Below are positions 1 to 7,993 of a stretch of DNA of 22,259 bases, piece after piece (position 1 is the first letter of the stretch; the number at the start of each line of letters is the position of its first letter). Under the pieces are notes generated by a model. That model was given only the letters and a program-made list of their open reading frames with translations, made no database searches and was not told the DNA's origin. The position numbers were made by a program, and so were the translations under genes. The stretch spans positions 1 to 22,259 of the forward strand of contig JBNGIQ010009118.1 of assembly GCA_049999765.1 (NCBI GenBank). Direction: 5' to 3'. This DNA is from Phaeoceros laevis. Lineage: Eukaryota > Anthocerotophyta > Anthocerotopsida > Notothyladales.

Positions 1-163
1 TGGACTCCTGTGGATCAAATGCATTCTGGGTAGGCGGCGCTTTGTACTGACTATGGTGAGCTGCGCTTTGGAGGGCAAAAGACAGATCAGGACGCGTGTG
101 ACGTGCAAGAAACTGCAGCCTACCGAGTTGAGTGCGAGAATCCATCAGGGCTACTTCGAATTC
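1..163 (-). pseudogene. Copia reverse-transcriptase C-terminal fragment
   Basis: Read on the minus strand, the frame is open from 163 to the window edge. It contains QLGRLQFLARHTRPDLSFAL, with TRPD encoded at 97-86. A Leu-Ala-x-x-TRPD-x-x-(F/Y)A segment is characteristic of Copia polyproteins, where it lies between the YVDD active site and the RNase H domain; the intact element here has a diverged version (WLSGWTRPELALSS). An in-frame TAA at 166-164 closes the frame upstream. In a normal element this segment lies more than 3 kb from the PBS. Here it is only about 200 bp away (PBS at 370-382, same orientation), which implies a large internal deletion. The remainder lies outside the window. Confidence 0.6.
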
Positions 164-369
164 TTAGCGGAAAGCACATCAGCACTATGAGTAGTAGTGA
201 TTGACGGCGTCTGCCAAGAATGCGTCTGCCAGACTCCCAAATCGGGTGAGTGAGACTCTGAGTGATGCTATCACTGCTCTAAAATGCTCGTGAGCAAGAT
301 TTTTAATGCAGCACTCGGACTTGCAGGTCTTACACACACGCGATGGAGGCTTTGCAGATTCCATAGCAT

Positions 370-382
370 GGCTCTGATACCA
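370..382 (-). other. Relic Copia primer binding site
   Basis: The minus strand reads TGGTATCAGAGCCA from 382 to 369. This is the complement of the 3' end of plant initiator-Met tRNA and the standard Copia primer site. It directly abuts the degenerate LTR at 383-585 in the expected order for a minus-strand element. Confidence 0.75.
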
Positions 383-585
383 TAGCGTAGGATCGGTAGC
401 TCACGGCGTAGAGAGAAAGCTTGAATTAGAATAGCCACTTGTGAATGTGGGTGTAAGGCCATAAGAGGCCGTGTCATGTGAACCATTATGGCGGTTGACT
501 GTTAACGTTACGACTATTCGCTTAAAGACCTAACCTATGCATGATGCCGGGATACGGGCTAGTTAGGGCAACATATCTCGCTACA
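383..585 (-). repeat. Degenerate Copia 5' LTR, related to the intact element's LTR
   Basis: Read on the minus strand from 585, the segment begins TGTAGCGAGATATGTTGCC, which aligns with the intact LTR start TGTTAGAATAGGGTGTTGCC. It shares the blocks TGTTGCCCTAA and TAGGTTAGG at equivalent positions, and a pyrimidine-rich 3' part. It ends in TA directly before a PBS, as the intact LTRs do. The length of about 203 bp against 251 bp indicates deletions. I infer an older member of the same or a sister family; no matching 3' LTR is visible in the window. Confidence 0.6.
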
Positions 586-1357
586 TCTTGCCATCTGAAT
601 TTCTCGAAGTAATACTCTGCTGAGACAAATCTGTTCTCACATCGAGGCCATATTTTCTACCCACAGTTTTATGACCCTCCCCGCAATCCAGCCCAGATCT
701 CTTACGGTTCAAACTCCCTCCTCAGGCTTGATACTACATACGTCGACAATCATCAAATTTGTTCCATTCATAAACTACTTCAGAGCAACGTCAAGGGCAC
801 CGGAGGAAACTCTCTCGGAAGACGTTTGACACTGTAGATAAAGTTGAAACCTGGAAAATCAGCCACATTAGATCGCCACGCTAAGAATACAAAGATAGAT
901 TTGGGACGGACATGCCTGCCTAGTACAGAAATGTGAGTCAGAACCTCCACATGGGGCACCATTCAGACTCTTTACACAGCAGACAAAGAAATGTTTTACA
1001 AAATTGCCTGGCCAACGGAGCCTGAAAGCCTCATATCTCATGTAATGTAGTAGTAGTAGTAGTAGTAGTAGTAGTAATGGGGTGAAGTCACACATATCCG
1101 ACTCCGCATGGGAATAATGAGATTGATATTTAGAAGAACTCCATGCTAGTAATGAAAGCTGAGGCCTGGTAACCTTGCCAGCCCCAAGGATTACGCCCCT
1201 TCAACTGGATCCAAGCTAACTTTCCCTGGTTTTCCCGGCTATGTGACATCCTCACCTCTCCAGGACCAAGTTTGCAGAACTTATCACACACATGGGAACC
1301 GTTCAGCAAGCTTCGGGTCCTCGCATTGGCACCTCCTTCAACAGCAAGGATGCCCTC
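586..1357. other. Unassigned stretch
   Basis: No convincing gene is visible. Short open frames on the minus strand have no recognisable domain. The only clear structure is the GTA microsatellite at 1047-1076. The right end may hold downstream remains of the minus-strand relic at 1358-1871, because a different minus frame stays open at 1303-1515. Confidence 0.5.
1047..1076. repeat. (GTA)10 microsatellite
   Basis: Ten perfect GTA (TAC on the other strand) units in tandem. There is no coding context. Confidence 0.95.
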
Positions 1358-1871
1358 CTATGCCCTCTCCTCGTCTGCGTAATCCCAGCACCACTGCAAC
1401 AGAGCATGAAAATCCCAAAGGGACATCCATTCCAAACAATATCGTCCACGAGCTCCGTTCCACCTTGATCTGGTCCAGCGTGGGCACCCCTCCACAGTAT
1501 AAGAAACCCACACACCCCGTTTCAGGAGGATGGGTGAACAGGCTGACGAACGAATTGTGCCCATAACGTCAAAATCCGACTGAGTGATACCATCGAATTT
1601 GTCAACAATGACCTCATAATGTTCCAGTAGTAGATCACCTATGTGAAAAGTTCGCACATGAAGCTCACAGTGAAATTCCGTCACACACCTGCCCACATCT
1701 ACCGCAAGAAGGAAGTTTCATTAGTGTGCAATATTGAGTCCGCCGGTCGGGATTTCGCAAAAGTGCATTTAACTCCTTATCGACCAGCTGCAACCGTCCC
1801 ACATCATGCGGCGTCAGGCGTGAGGCCAGGGGCTCCCAGGCTTCAACACAGACTGCTTTCAGGCCCGCCAT
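1358..1871 (-). pseudogene. Frameshifted relic with F-box-like N-terminus
   Basis: On the minus strand an ATG at 1871-1869 opens a protein-like frame. Its first ~45 residues include LASRLTPHDVGRLQLVDKEL followed by NALLRNPD. This resembles an F-box helix pattern (L..RL.P.D..RL..V.....ALL.DP), the Skp1-binding motif of SCF ubiquitin-ligase adaptors. A cysteine-rich stretch (SCGRCG) follows. At about 1690 the frame ends in a nearby stop, while the adjacent frame continues for about 110 residues to a TAG at 1360-1358; this downstream part is rich in Trp, Cys and His. A single-base indel best explains the switch, although an intron cannot be excluded. The F-box reading is an inference from one short motif; no substrate-binding repeat (kelch, LRR) is recognisable downstream. 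Confidence 0.42.
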
Positions 1872-2320
1872 TGTTACACCGAGGCCTCCGAAGCTGTCGC
1901 CTGCCCCCGGGTGATCAAGCCTGCGATTCTGAGAATTATGTTTGGCCTCGGGAAATAGCATCCATAGTCGGCTCACAGGTTAAGTACAAAGCTCAGGTCT
2001 CTTTCCCGGCCGCTTAGGTCCGATCCCAAACGATCACCTGACCAACTTAACCCGACGCCAGTAGAAAGAATAATTTCTCTTATGATTGGTACAGGCCAAG
2101 TACTTTAGCTGTTGGGAAAAACTATGATCGTAAGATTGTCGGAGATGGATCAAGTTCTTTAGGCCAAAGCGGTACGAATTTCGACGTTTGATTTTACTGA
2201 GTGCTAGCTGTCCGGGTCCTTTGGCTTACTGACAAACCGACAACTTTCTTCTGACGGCGTCTCAATGAATGTAGTCACTATGAGCCCATTTCTGACCTCA
2301 CAAGTAGCAAGGTACCAACA
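1872..2320. other. Unassigned stretch
   Basis: No gene is seen. On the minus strand the frame of the neighbouring relic stays open back to about 1976 without an ATG, so an upstream exon or 5' region of that relic could lie here. Confidence 0.4.
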
Positions 2321-3001
2321 AATCCTGACAGACGACACTGACACTACAGATGGTGCCTCCGGAGAAGACGACCTATCTATGAGCAGAGTATATGGCTGCT
2401 ATAGGCGTAAGGCTATACGACCAAGTTTGGATTATACCTTCCAAATTGCACATGTGTCAAAAACAACTCACCAGGGAAAGAGGGAAGGTCCGAAATAGGG
2501 ATTATCAACAATTTTGGGGCAACCTCATACATATCACATGGGGATTATCACATCTCTTTCCGAGTAAGAGACATCATAAGACTCCCTAGCTGTCCACACT
2601 AACGTGATCATAGGGGTCCAGGAATGATTTTCAGCATCCAGACCCCTGGTTTACGTCTCCCAAGATCCACCCCCTAGTACCAACCGGGCTGCCTTTCTCA
2701 GCTTAAAATCAATACTTTTAGCAGTAACTTCACGAGTACTCCCCTTGCCAATAAAGTGTCTTTCCTTACGGCCCCCTATACCCAGAAGATATCACTTCCC
2801 ACAGCCATTACTTCTCCTCGTATAGGACTTAACTCAAGGGACACAAGAGTAAGACACGTGTCTTTACCAAGATACTGGACCGACAAGGAATACAAGATGG
2901 GTGCTACTATCCCTGACAATAAAACCGCTACGTCTCCACCTTTACACGTACTTTCAAGGATCACAGTTAAACAAAGCGAGCGCCGCCGACAGCCGATAGG
3001 G
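2321..3001. repeat. Diverged ~680-bp tandem repeat, copy 1
   Basis: Anchor blocks recur in the same order in the next copy at offsets of 678-692 bp: AATCCTG at 2321/3002, CACTGACACTAYAGATG at 2336/3017, ACGTCTC at 2653/3333, GAGTAAGACA at 2847/3525 and GATCACA at 2959/3651. Intervening sequence is alignable but diverged. No conserved open frame runs through both copies, so this is probably satellite-like or a duplicated non-coding segment. Confidence 0.7.
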
Positions 3002-3690
3002 AATCCTGGCCAACATCACTGACACTATAGATGTTGCCTCGGGTAAAAACGACCTATCACCGGATAGACAACATGATTGCTATCCGTATGAGCTCTCTGA
3101 TAAAATTCCGATTGTACTTTTTGATTTGCTCCCCACATGTTCGCAAGTAATCTGCCCAAAGAAAGTGGGTAAGTTTTCGAGGTAATAGTCGGGTTTTCAC
3201 CAACAAATGAAACAGGAAAACCCGATAGTGTAACAATTATAGGAATGCAGTGGCATCATGAGATCTACTTCCCGTCCACGCCCTCGTGATTGTATGAGTC
3301 CCAGATAAGCCAAGTACCAGTATCCCGGTCTCACGTCTCTTAGGATCGCTCTCTCAACATCTTTCAGGCAGCCACATTTGGTTTACAATCAACATTTTTG
3401 AGAGTCCCTCAGGAGTACCCCCTGGATACCAAAACGGCTCTTCCCCACGGCCCCATATACATCAAGTACATCTTACTCCCCACAGACATTACTTCTTCCA
3501 GTATACCCAGCCCTTTGGACAGGGGAGTAAGACATGTGTCAATCACTAATCATTGGACAGTCAAGGCATATAAAACAGGTGGCCCCCTTCCTGGCGGCAT
3601 AACCACCATGATTCAAATTTTACGCCTTATTTTTCCTACGTACTTTTGGAGATCACAATTAAACCAAACTAGTAGCGCTGTCAACCAGCA
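3002..3690. repeat. Diverged ~680-bp tandem repeat, copy 2
   Basis: Second head-to-tail copy of the unit beginning at 2321. Similarity fades after about 3690; a third copy is not recognisable on either side. Small indels explain the drift in spacing between anchors. Confidence 0.7.
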
Positions 3691-4011
3691 AACTCTGACC
3701 ATGACCTTTCATAAATCCCCCAGCTGGTCATAAAGACCACGGCCAGACAATAGGACGTAAAACCATATGGGTTAACTTCAGGCTCAAGTACCTGGGATAA
3801 TCATGTTCTCATCAGGGTCCGGTCGCAATCACTCCCTCTCTCCGCACAAAAGAGAGAGACTGGCTTTTTTGGCCCTCATATACTGCCTACAAGGCCGCAC
3901 TCTTTTGTTCTCCTCACTCGCTGTTCTGCCCCGTGCTTTCAGCTCCTCGACTTGCTTACCCTTCTTCTAGCGCTCTGGACTCTGCTACCCATACCACGAA
4001 AGTCATCTGCA

Positions 4012-5282
4012 ATGGGCCAGGAAGGGAAGAGAACCTTGTCTCTTGACACACTCTCAGGAGAAGCGGCGAACGCTGCAACCTTGAGGTTTTTTGCAACTGA
4101 TGAGGCTGCCAATGTAATTGATCAAGTCATCAGCAGTAGGGAACAGCCCCCCGTGCTCCCACAACTCTCTCGACCGGGCCTCTCGACACACGAGGAGGTA
4201 TAGCTTTTCGAATCTGTGAATCATTTGATGCCTTTCAGGGTCGTGGATTCATCCCTTCACTTTGATCACATTCAGGAAAAGGAGGGCAGCGTATTGAAGA
4301 GGAGCAAGCTCCCCACACACTTCCTGCTCCGTCTCGTCCCCCAGTCCAGTGGACTTTCCAACTTCCTCAGCAGCAACCTATTGATGAGGGCCATGCAATT
4401 ATTGGAGAACACATAGTCACACACAGCAACGCTGATCCTCTTCCCCAACATTCTCAGATGTCATGCAAGCGCCGCGCAGTACAGGAAGAGGTAATTGGTT
4501 CTCGGGTCCACGCCCATGGTTTCGTTCTTTTCTCAAAATTTTATGCTCCGGCTCGCTTTATGCCAGGAAGTGGAGGTCAGCAACCATTGCGCTAAAAATG
4601 CCCAAGCTTCTCGCAGCTTTCAGCCACTGGCACACCCGCAAATCCAGTGGCAGATTCAGCTGGCCTAGCAGCGCTCAAACGGAAATGCCAATGCTCGCGA
4701 GGACACGGTCGTTTCTCGTAGTCATGCCAACCACAACAGACTGTTAGTCGCAGCGGTTGCTTACAGCTCCCCGGACCCGAATTTCAGCCTGCCATCTCGA
4801 CAGTTCACGGTCAAACCAACTCCGCCACCCCCACGGACAGCAAGATTCCCGACCCGTCAAGAGTGGGACAAGATGACTGCAGCAGCTGCTGCGGAAAGGG
4901 CTCCCCCGGAGGTGACAACCGTCACCCTACTAAGGTACGTGTTCTCAGCCTCCCGGAACACCACTTGGAGGACTCCCTGCCCGAGAAATTTCAGGATCAG
5001 GTGGATTGGCTTGTCAACATGGCGAAGGTTACACTGGATGGTGTCAATACGGCTACACGCACCCCTGCTATTCACGGCAATTATCGGGCATCCGGCCCTC
5101 CACCACCATGGCCAGACGTTGCACCACGACCTACCATCCTTGACACTGGGAGCATGATGATACGGGATTGTTTCCTCAATGCTAAGGAAGTTGTATATGC
5201 GGCTTCAAACCATAAGGTGCAGATCTGCCCGGTTTACTTATCTTACAACTATGGACGTGGTTCAAACAGAACCCGACAGTAG
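4012..5282 (+). pseudogene. Broken coding region of unknown identity
   Basis: Protein-like sequence runs on the plus strand but changes frame several times. It starts with an ATG at 4012 (MGQEGKRTLSLD...) that ends at a TAG at 4201-4203. The next segment is open in another frame from 4266 to a TAA at 4593-4595 and is rich in Pro and Gln. A third frame runs from about 4582 with a TAG at 4666-4668, then through a Pro-rich stretch and an Ala run (TAAAAAERAPPEV). After about 4940 the frame shifts again and stays open to a TAG at 5280-5282. GAG|GTATAG at 4198 and a pyrimidine-rich AG near 4237 could be splice sites, so some breaks may be introns. No family is recognised; a Gag-like or LINE ORF1-like origin is possible but not shown. 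Confidence 0.4.
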
Positions 5283-6358
5283 CTACACTTTTAACATGGT
5301 AAGGACTCTACACCTTCGCCTGCTCTTTCTGCTTTTCCTCAGGAATTAAACATCTTTTCGTTAACCAGACCATCGCTTTTTGTTTTCATCACTACAACCG
5401 ATTACCAGAGTTACACTAATATTGCTCATGGTTTAACATAGTTCCAGCCTTTTCACAGGAAGCTTGAGTTGAATCAGACACTCTGCCAAGCTTACAGGTT
5501 TTCGGATCAAAGCGGGGTCCGAATTTTCCCTACCACACCCCATTTTGTTGACTAGTCACCCGTCCACAATCAAGCTCTAGTACCGGAGGACACAGAATCC
5601 AGGCTAGTCAGGCAGCGGTCGGTAGCTCTTTTTCGGGGATACTAATTTTCGACAACAAGTACCCCACGGTAGTTTCAGGAACACTCGTGGCTCTATGACA
5701 GAGGATTGTTCCATGAAAACTTCCTTTTGTAAGGCAGGGGCCAGGAACTATAAGTCCTTTTTGCTGATATCGGTTAAAGTATAAATTATAAGACTCTTCA
5801 TCTTGATGACTGCTAGTACACCGCGTCAGTAGGGCATCCTAACAGCTTAGTGCATGACTTGAGACGGAGAGCAGCCATCAAGTCACTAACCCTTTTTAGA
5901 AAACTGTGTCAGAAGATCCAGATTTACAAGCTGAGACACCACCTGGCCTGAGGGAGCAAAAGCTTTTTTTTCACGAAACAATAGAAATCACTACACATGG
6001 AGGATATACGACTCACAATCCTAGCTTCAGCACGGGCAAACATAAATCCCAGATCATAACTTACCATGGTTACCAGTACTGGTCACAATTCCACCAAATC
6101 CTATACCCTAACGTGACTTTCATTCAACCTTAGACCCTAACCGGTCCTTACATAACAGCAACACATACTTGAGTAGACCCTATAGTTTACCCAAGATAAC
6201 TATGGTTTGTCAAAAATAGGTTGGACGGGTCACTTCTTCTCCAAACTTCCCACGCTGAGTTTTTAAGGAAACTACCCCTTGTCACAACCAAGCTACACTG
6301 TTTTTTCATCCACCGAGGTTCCCGCTTCCCTACCCCTTTCCCCGCGCTCTCAATCTAG
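5283..6358. other. Unassigned stretch
   Basis: No recognisable gene, repeat or RNA. One modest open frame (about 5906-6133, plus) lacks any domain. The last ~70 bases before 6359 are pyrimidine-rich, which would suit a 5' leader for the ORF that follows, but no promoter element is clear. Confidence 0.4.
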
Positions 6359-6942
6359 ATGGTGCATAAGACACACGGTTGGCTACGCTCAGAGGCTGAG
6401 CATGCTCGAATTATGGCGGAACGACTGAGGATTCGCAGTCGACTCACTACAGCTCCTTTACAACTGGCAGGAAGATCGGTACCCCCCCTTCTTCCACAAA
6501 CCCCAACAGCGATTTTTCACACACAACTTCTCTGGGCAGCGGAAGAGAAAAGTATCACCCCTATGAGAAGGGAGGAGGCCGTTGCGGGTTTCACGAGCCA
6601 GTGGCAGGTATCTCCGGTTCCGACTACGGCCAGCACTCAATATGCTCAACCATCTCATTCAGACGATCCGACGGAAATGCTACAAGAGGTCTCATCGGCA
6701 CCCAGATTGAAGCAACATCGACCTTGCCCCAAGCAGCTCCTGAACAATTTTGAAAATGACCTGATGCACTGGCGGCGGATGAATCTTCCCATCATCATCA
6801 AGGACACGGTGGCTACTCGGTGCGCCCTCTCGAATATGCTCCGCCAGTTTCTCAAAATCTACAACAAGGCGGTGGAAAGGACATCTCTGGCTGAAGCCAG
6901 GGCTGTCTGTATCGAAACCCTTGACAGAGATGCCCACAGAGG
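6359..6942 (+). CDS. Unassigned ORF entered near its 3' end by the Copia element
   Basis: An ATG at 6359 opens a 194-codon frame up to the 5' LTR; the reading beyond 6942 is LTR sequence. The predicted protein is basic at the N-terminus (HARIMAERLRIRSRL), proline-rich and disordered in the middle, and helical with regular hydrophobic spacing in the last ~80 residues (ALSNMLRQFLKIYNKAVERT). I do not recognise a family. Removing the transposon and one copy of the AGAGG duplication keeps the frame for only 8 further codons past the duplication, to a TAG at 13235-13237. The native product would therefore have been about 202 residues and lost only its last few. Whether it is a real gene or a relic is open. 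Confidence 0.35.
6938..6942. repeat. Target-site duplication, left copy (AGAGG)
   Basis: AGAGG immediately precedes the 5' LTR and is repeated exactly at 13208-13212 after the 3' LTR. Five-base duplications are the norm for Copia integrases, and an intact pair shows that both ends come from one integration event. Confidence 0.95.
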
Positions 6943-7193
6943 TGTTAGAATAGGGTGTTGCCCTAATACGGTTATATGCTCGAACACTTAAGTATAGGTT
7001 AGGGTTTCCAGATACGAAACGGTACCCCTAATACTATGGACAGGCCAACGGCCAACTGCTGCGTACCGGCTAACTGCCGTACCGGCATCCCGTTCGCGCG
7101 ACCACAACGGTCGACGGACACAAGCATAATTAAATTCTTTTCCTGCTCACGCCTCTCGCCCCTGTCTGCCGGCTCTAGTCTTATGTCTTAATA
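6943..7193 (+). repeat. 5' LTR of Copia element
   Basis: 251 bp, starting TGTTAGAATAGGG and ending GTCTTAATA. The ends are TG...TA, not the usual TG...CA, and this is identical in both LTRs. TTATAT at 6972-6977 is a possible TATA element. A short inverted repeat TAGGG/CCCTA lies at 6951-6965, and an 8-bp direct repeat GTACCGGC at 7063-7070 and 7079-7086 may be a cis-regulatory element. The promoter, cap site and polyadenylation site cannot be fixed from sequence alone. Confidence 0.97.
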
Positions 7194-7205
7194 TGGTATC
7201 AGAGC
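7194..7205 (+). other. Primer binding site (initiator-Met tRNA)
   Basis: TGGTATCAGAGC directly follows the 5' LTR and is the perfect complement of the 12 nucleotides at the 3' end of plant initiator-Met tRNA (CCA included). It primes minus-strand DNA synthesis. The exact plant-type match is the main support for a green-lineage host. Confidence 0.93.
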
Positions 7206-7218
7206 AAGGATTAGAGCT

Positions 7219-7452
7219 ATGGATACCACTACCATGGATCCTAGCTACGGGCGCCTTGCGCACCTACTTACACTTATGAACCCAGACCTGGCGTTCATGG
7301 TTGCACAAGGTTACTCAAAGAAAGATCCTGCGGTCTTCCAACATTTGCACGCGTTTCTTCTTTGTCATGATACCCTTGAGGATAAGCCTGCGTTCACATT
7401 TCCCATGAAGAAGAGAGTGCGAGTTCTGATGAAGCGCAGCACTAGTTCTTGA
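7219..7452 (+). CDS. Leader ORF A of the Copia element (77 aa, unknown)
   Basis: This begins with the first ATG after the PBS (25 bp after LTR end) and runs 77 codons in the same frame as Gag-Pol, separated from it by stops (first TGA at 7450-7452). The product has a hydrophobic, helical first half and a basic end (KKRVRVLMKR). No known domain is recognised. If translated from the genomic RNA it would precede Gag. It could be a true accessory product, the 5' exon of a spliced transcript, or a vestigial start of an ancestral longer Gag. Adjacent frames remain open across the following 250 bp, so frameshift decay is also possible. Confidence 0.35.
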   Translation: MDTTTMDPSYGRLAHLLTLMNPDLAFMVAQGYSKKDPAVFQHLHAFLLCHDTLEDKPAFTFPMKKRVRVLMKRSTSS

Positions 7453-7468
7453 TCTCTGAATCGTACCA

Positions 7469-7993
7469 ATGCCTCAGAGAAGGTCCCAAGGTCCTCAATG
7501 GCACGCTCCAGGGTCCTCACGCGGTAGAGGGTTTTGTCAAACACCACCACATTGTTGCAACGATTGCGTACCCACAAGAGCAAACTGCTCAAACTGTTCA
7601 AATTACTCTACCACTTACCCTGCGCAGCAAGCGTCAGAGTTCCATTTACTCGTTTACTCCTTGTCTTCCTTCTGTAGACTCAAATTACCAGATCTCCTAG
7701 ACTTGATTAAGGATCTGAGGATAGAAGTCTCACAAGCATATCAAGCCATAGCCAATTTGTCCCACCAGGTATCTAACCTGCGAAAAGATCAACAGTCAGT
7801 CAACAAGGCAATAGTCAAACTACTGGTAGTGCACAAATTGGTAGAGAGCAGATCTGTCGAGCCCATACCTGAACCTGTAGTGGTTGCTGCATCCAAAGAC
7901 GTTTTGTTGGACCAGTATGTGGCATCGACAGCCGGATGTTTCCTAGACGCCGTCGCGGCAAATCACAAGAACCCACAGGCAGCGAACCTGTGA
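7469..7993 (+). CDS. Leader ORF B of the Copia element (174 aa, coiled coil)
   Basis: An ATG at 7469 opens a 174-codon frame that overlaps the Gag-Pol open frame, which is open from 7873; the stop at 7991-7993 lies 55 bp past the Gag-Pol ATG. The first ~55 residues are rich in Cys, Ser, Pro and Asn, with several C-x-x-C pairs, and look unlike Gag. Residues about 72-118 (LLDLIKDLRIEVSQAYQAI and onward) form a convincing amphipathic heptad pattern, suggesting a coiled coil. Moving from this frame to Gag-Pol needs a -1 shift, but I see no classical slippery heptamer in the overlap. The coding potential is strongest from about 7680 on; the beginning may belong to another frame. Confidence 0.4.
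   Translation: MPQRRSQGPQWHAPGSSRGRGFCQTPPHCCNDCVPTRANCSNCSNYSTTYPAQQASEFHLLVYSLSSFCRLKLPDLLDLIKDLRIEVSQAYQAIANLSHQVSNLRKDQQSVNKAIVKLLVVHKLVESRSVEPIPEPVVVAASKDVLLDQYVASTAGCFLDAVAANHKNPQAANL

Noticed and set aside
868-1095. Minus ORF with a poly-leucine run
   Set aside because: The leucine run is only the translation of the GTA/TAC microsatellite.
2265-2589. Overlapping plus ORFs in tandem-repeat copy 1
   Set aside because: The frames are not conserved in copy 2, so coding is unlikely.
6990-7015. Telomere-like TTAGGGTTT in the LTR
   Set aside because: Only about one unit of the plant telomere repeat, present in both LTRs, and not tandem. It is part of the LTR sequence and not an interstitial telomere.
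7873-7993. Programmed -1 frameshift linking leader ORF B to Gag-Pol
   Set aside because: The overlap has the right geometry, but no X-XXY-YYZ heptamer is present in the needed frame. Kept only as an open question under the leader finding.
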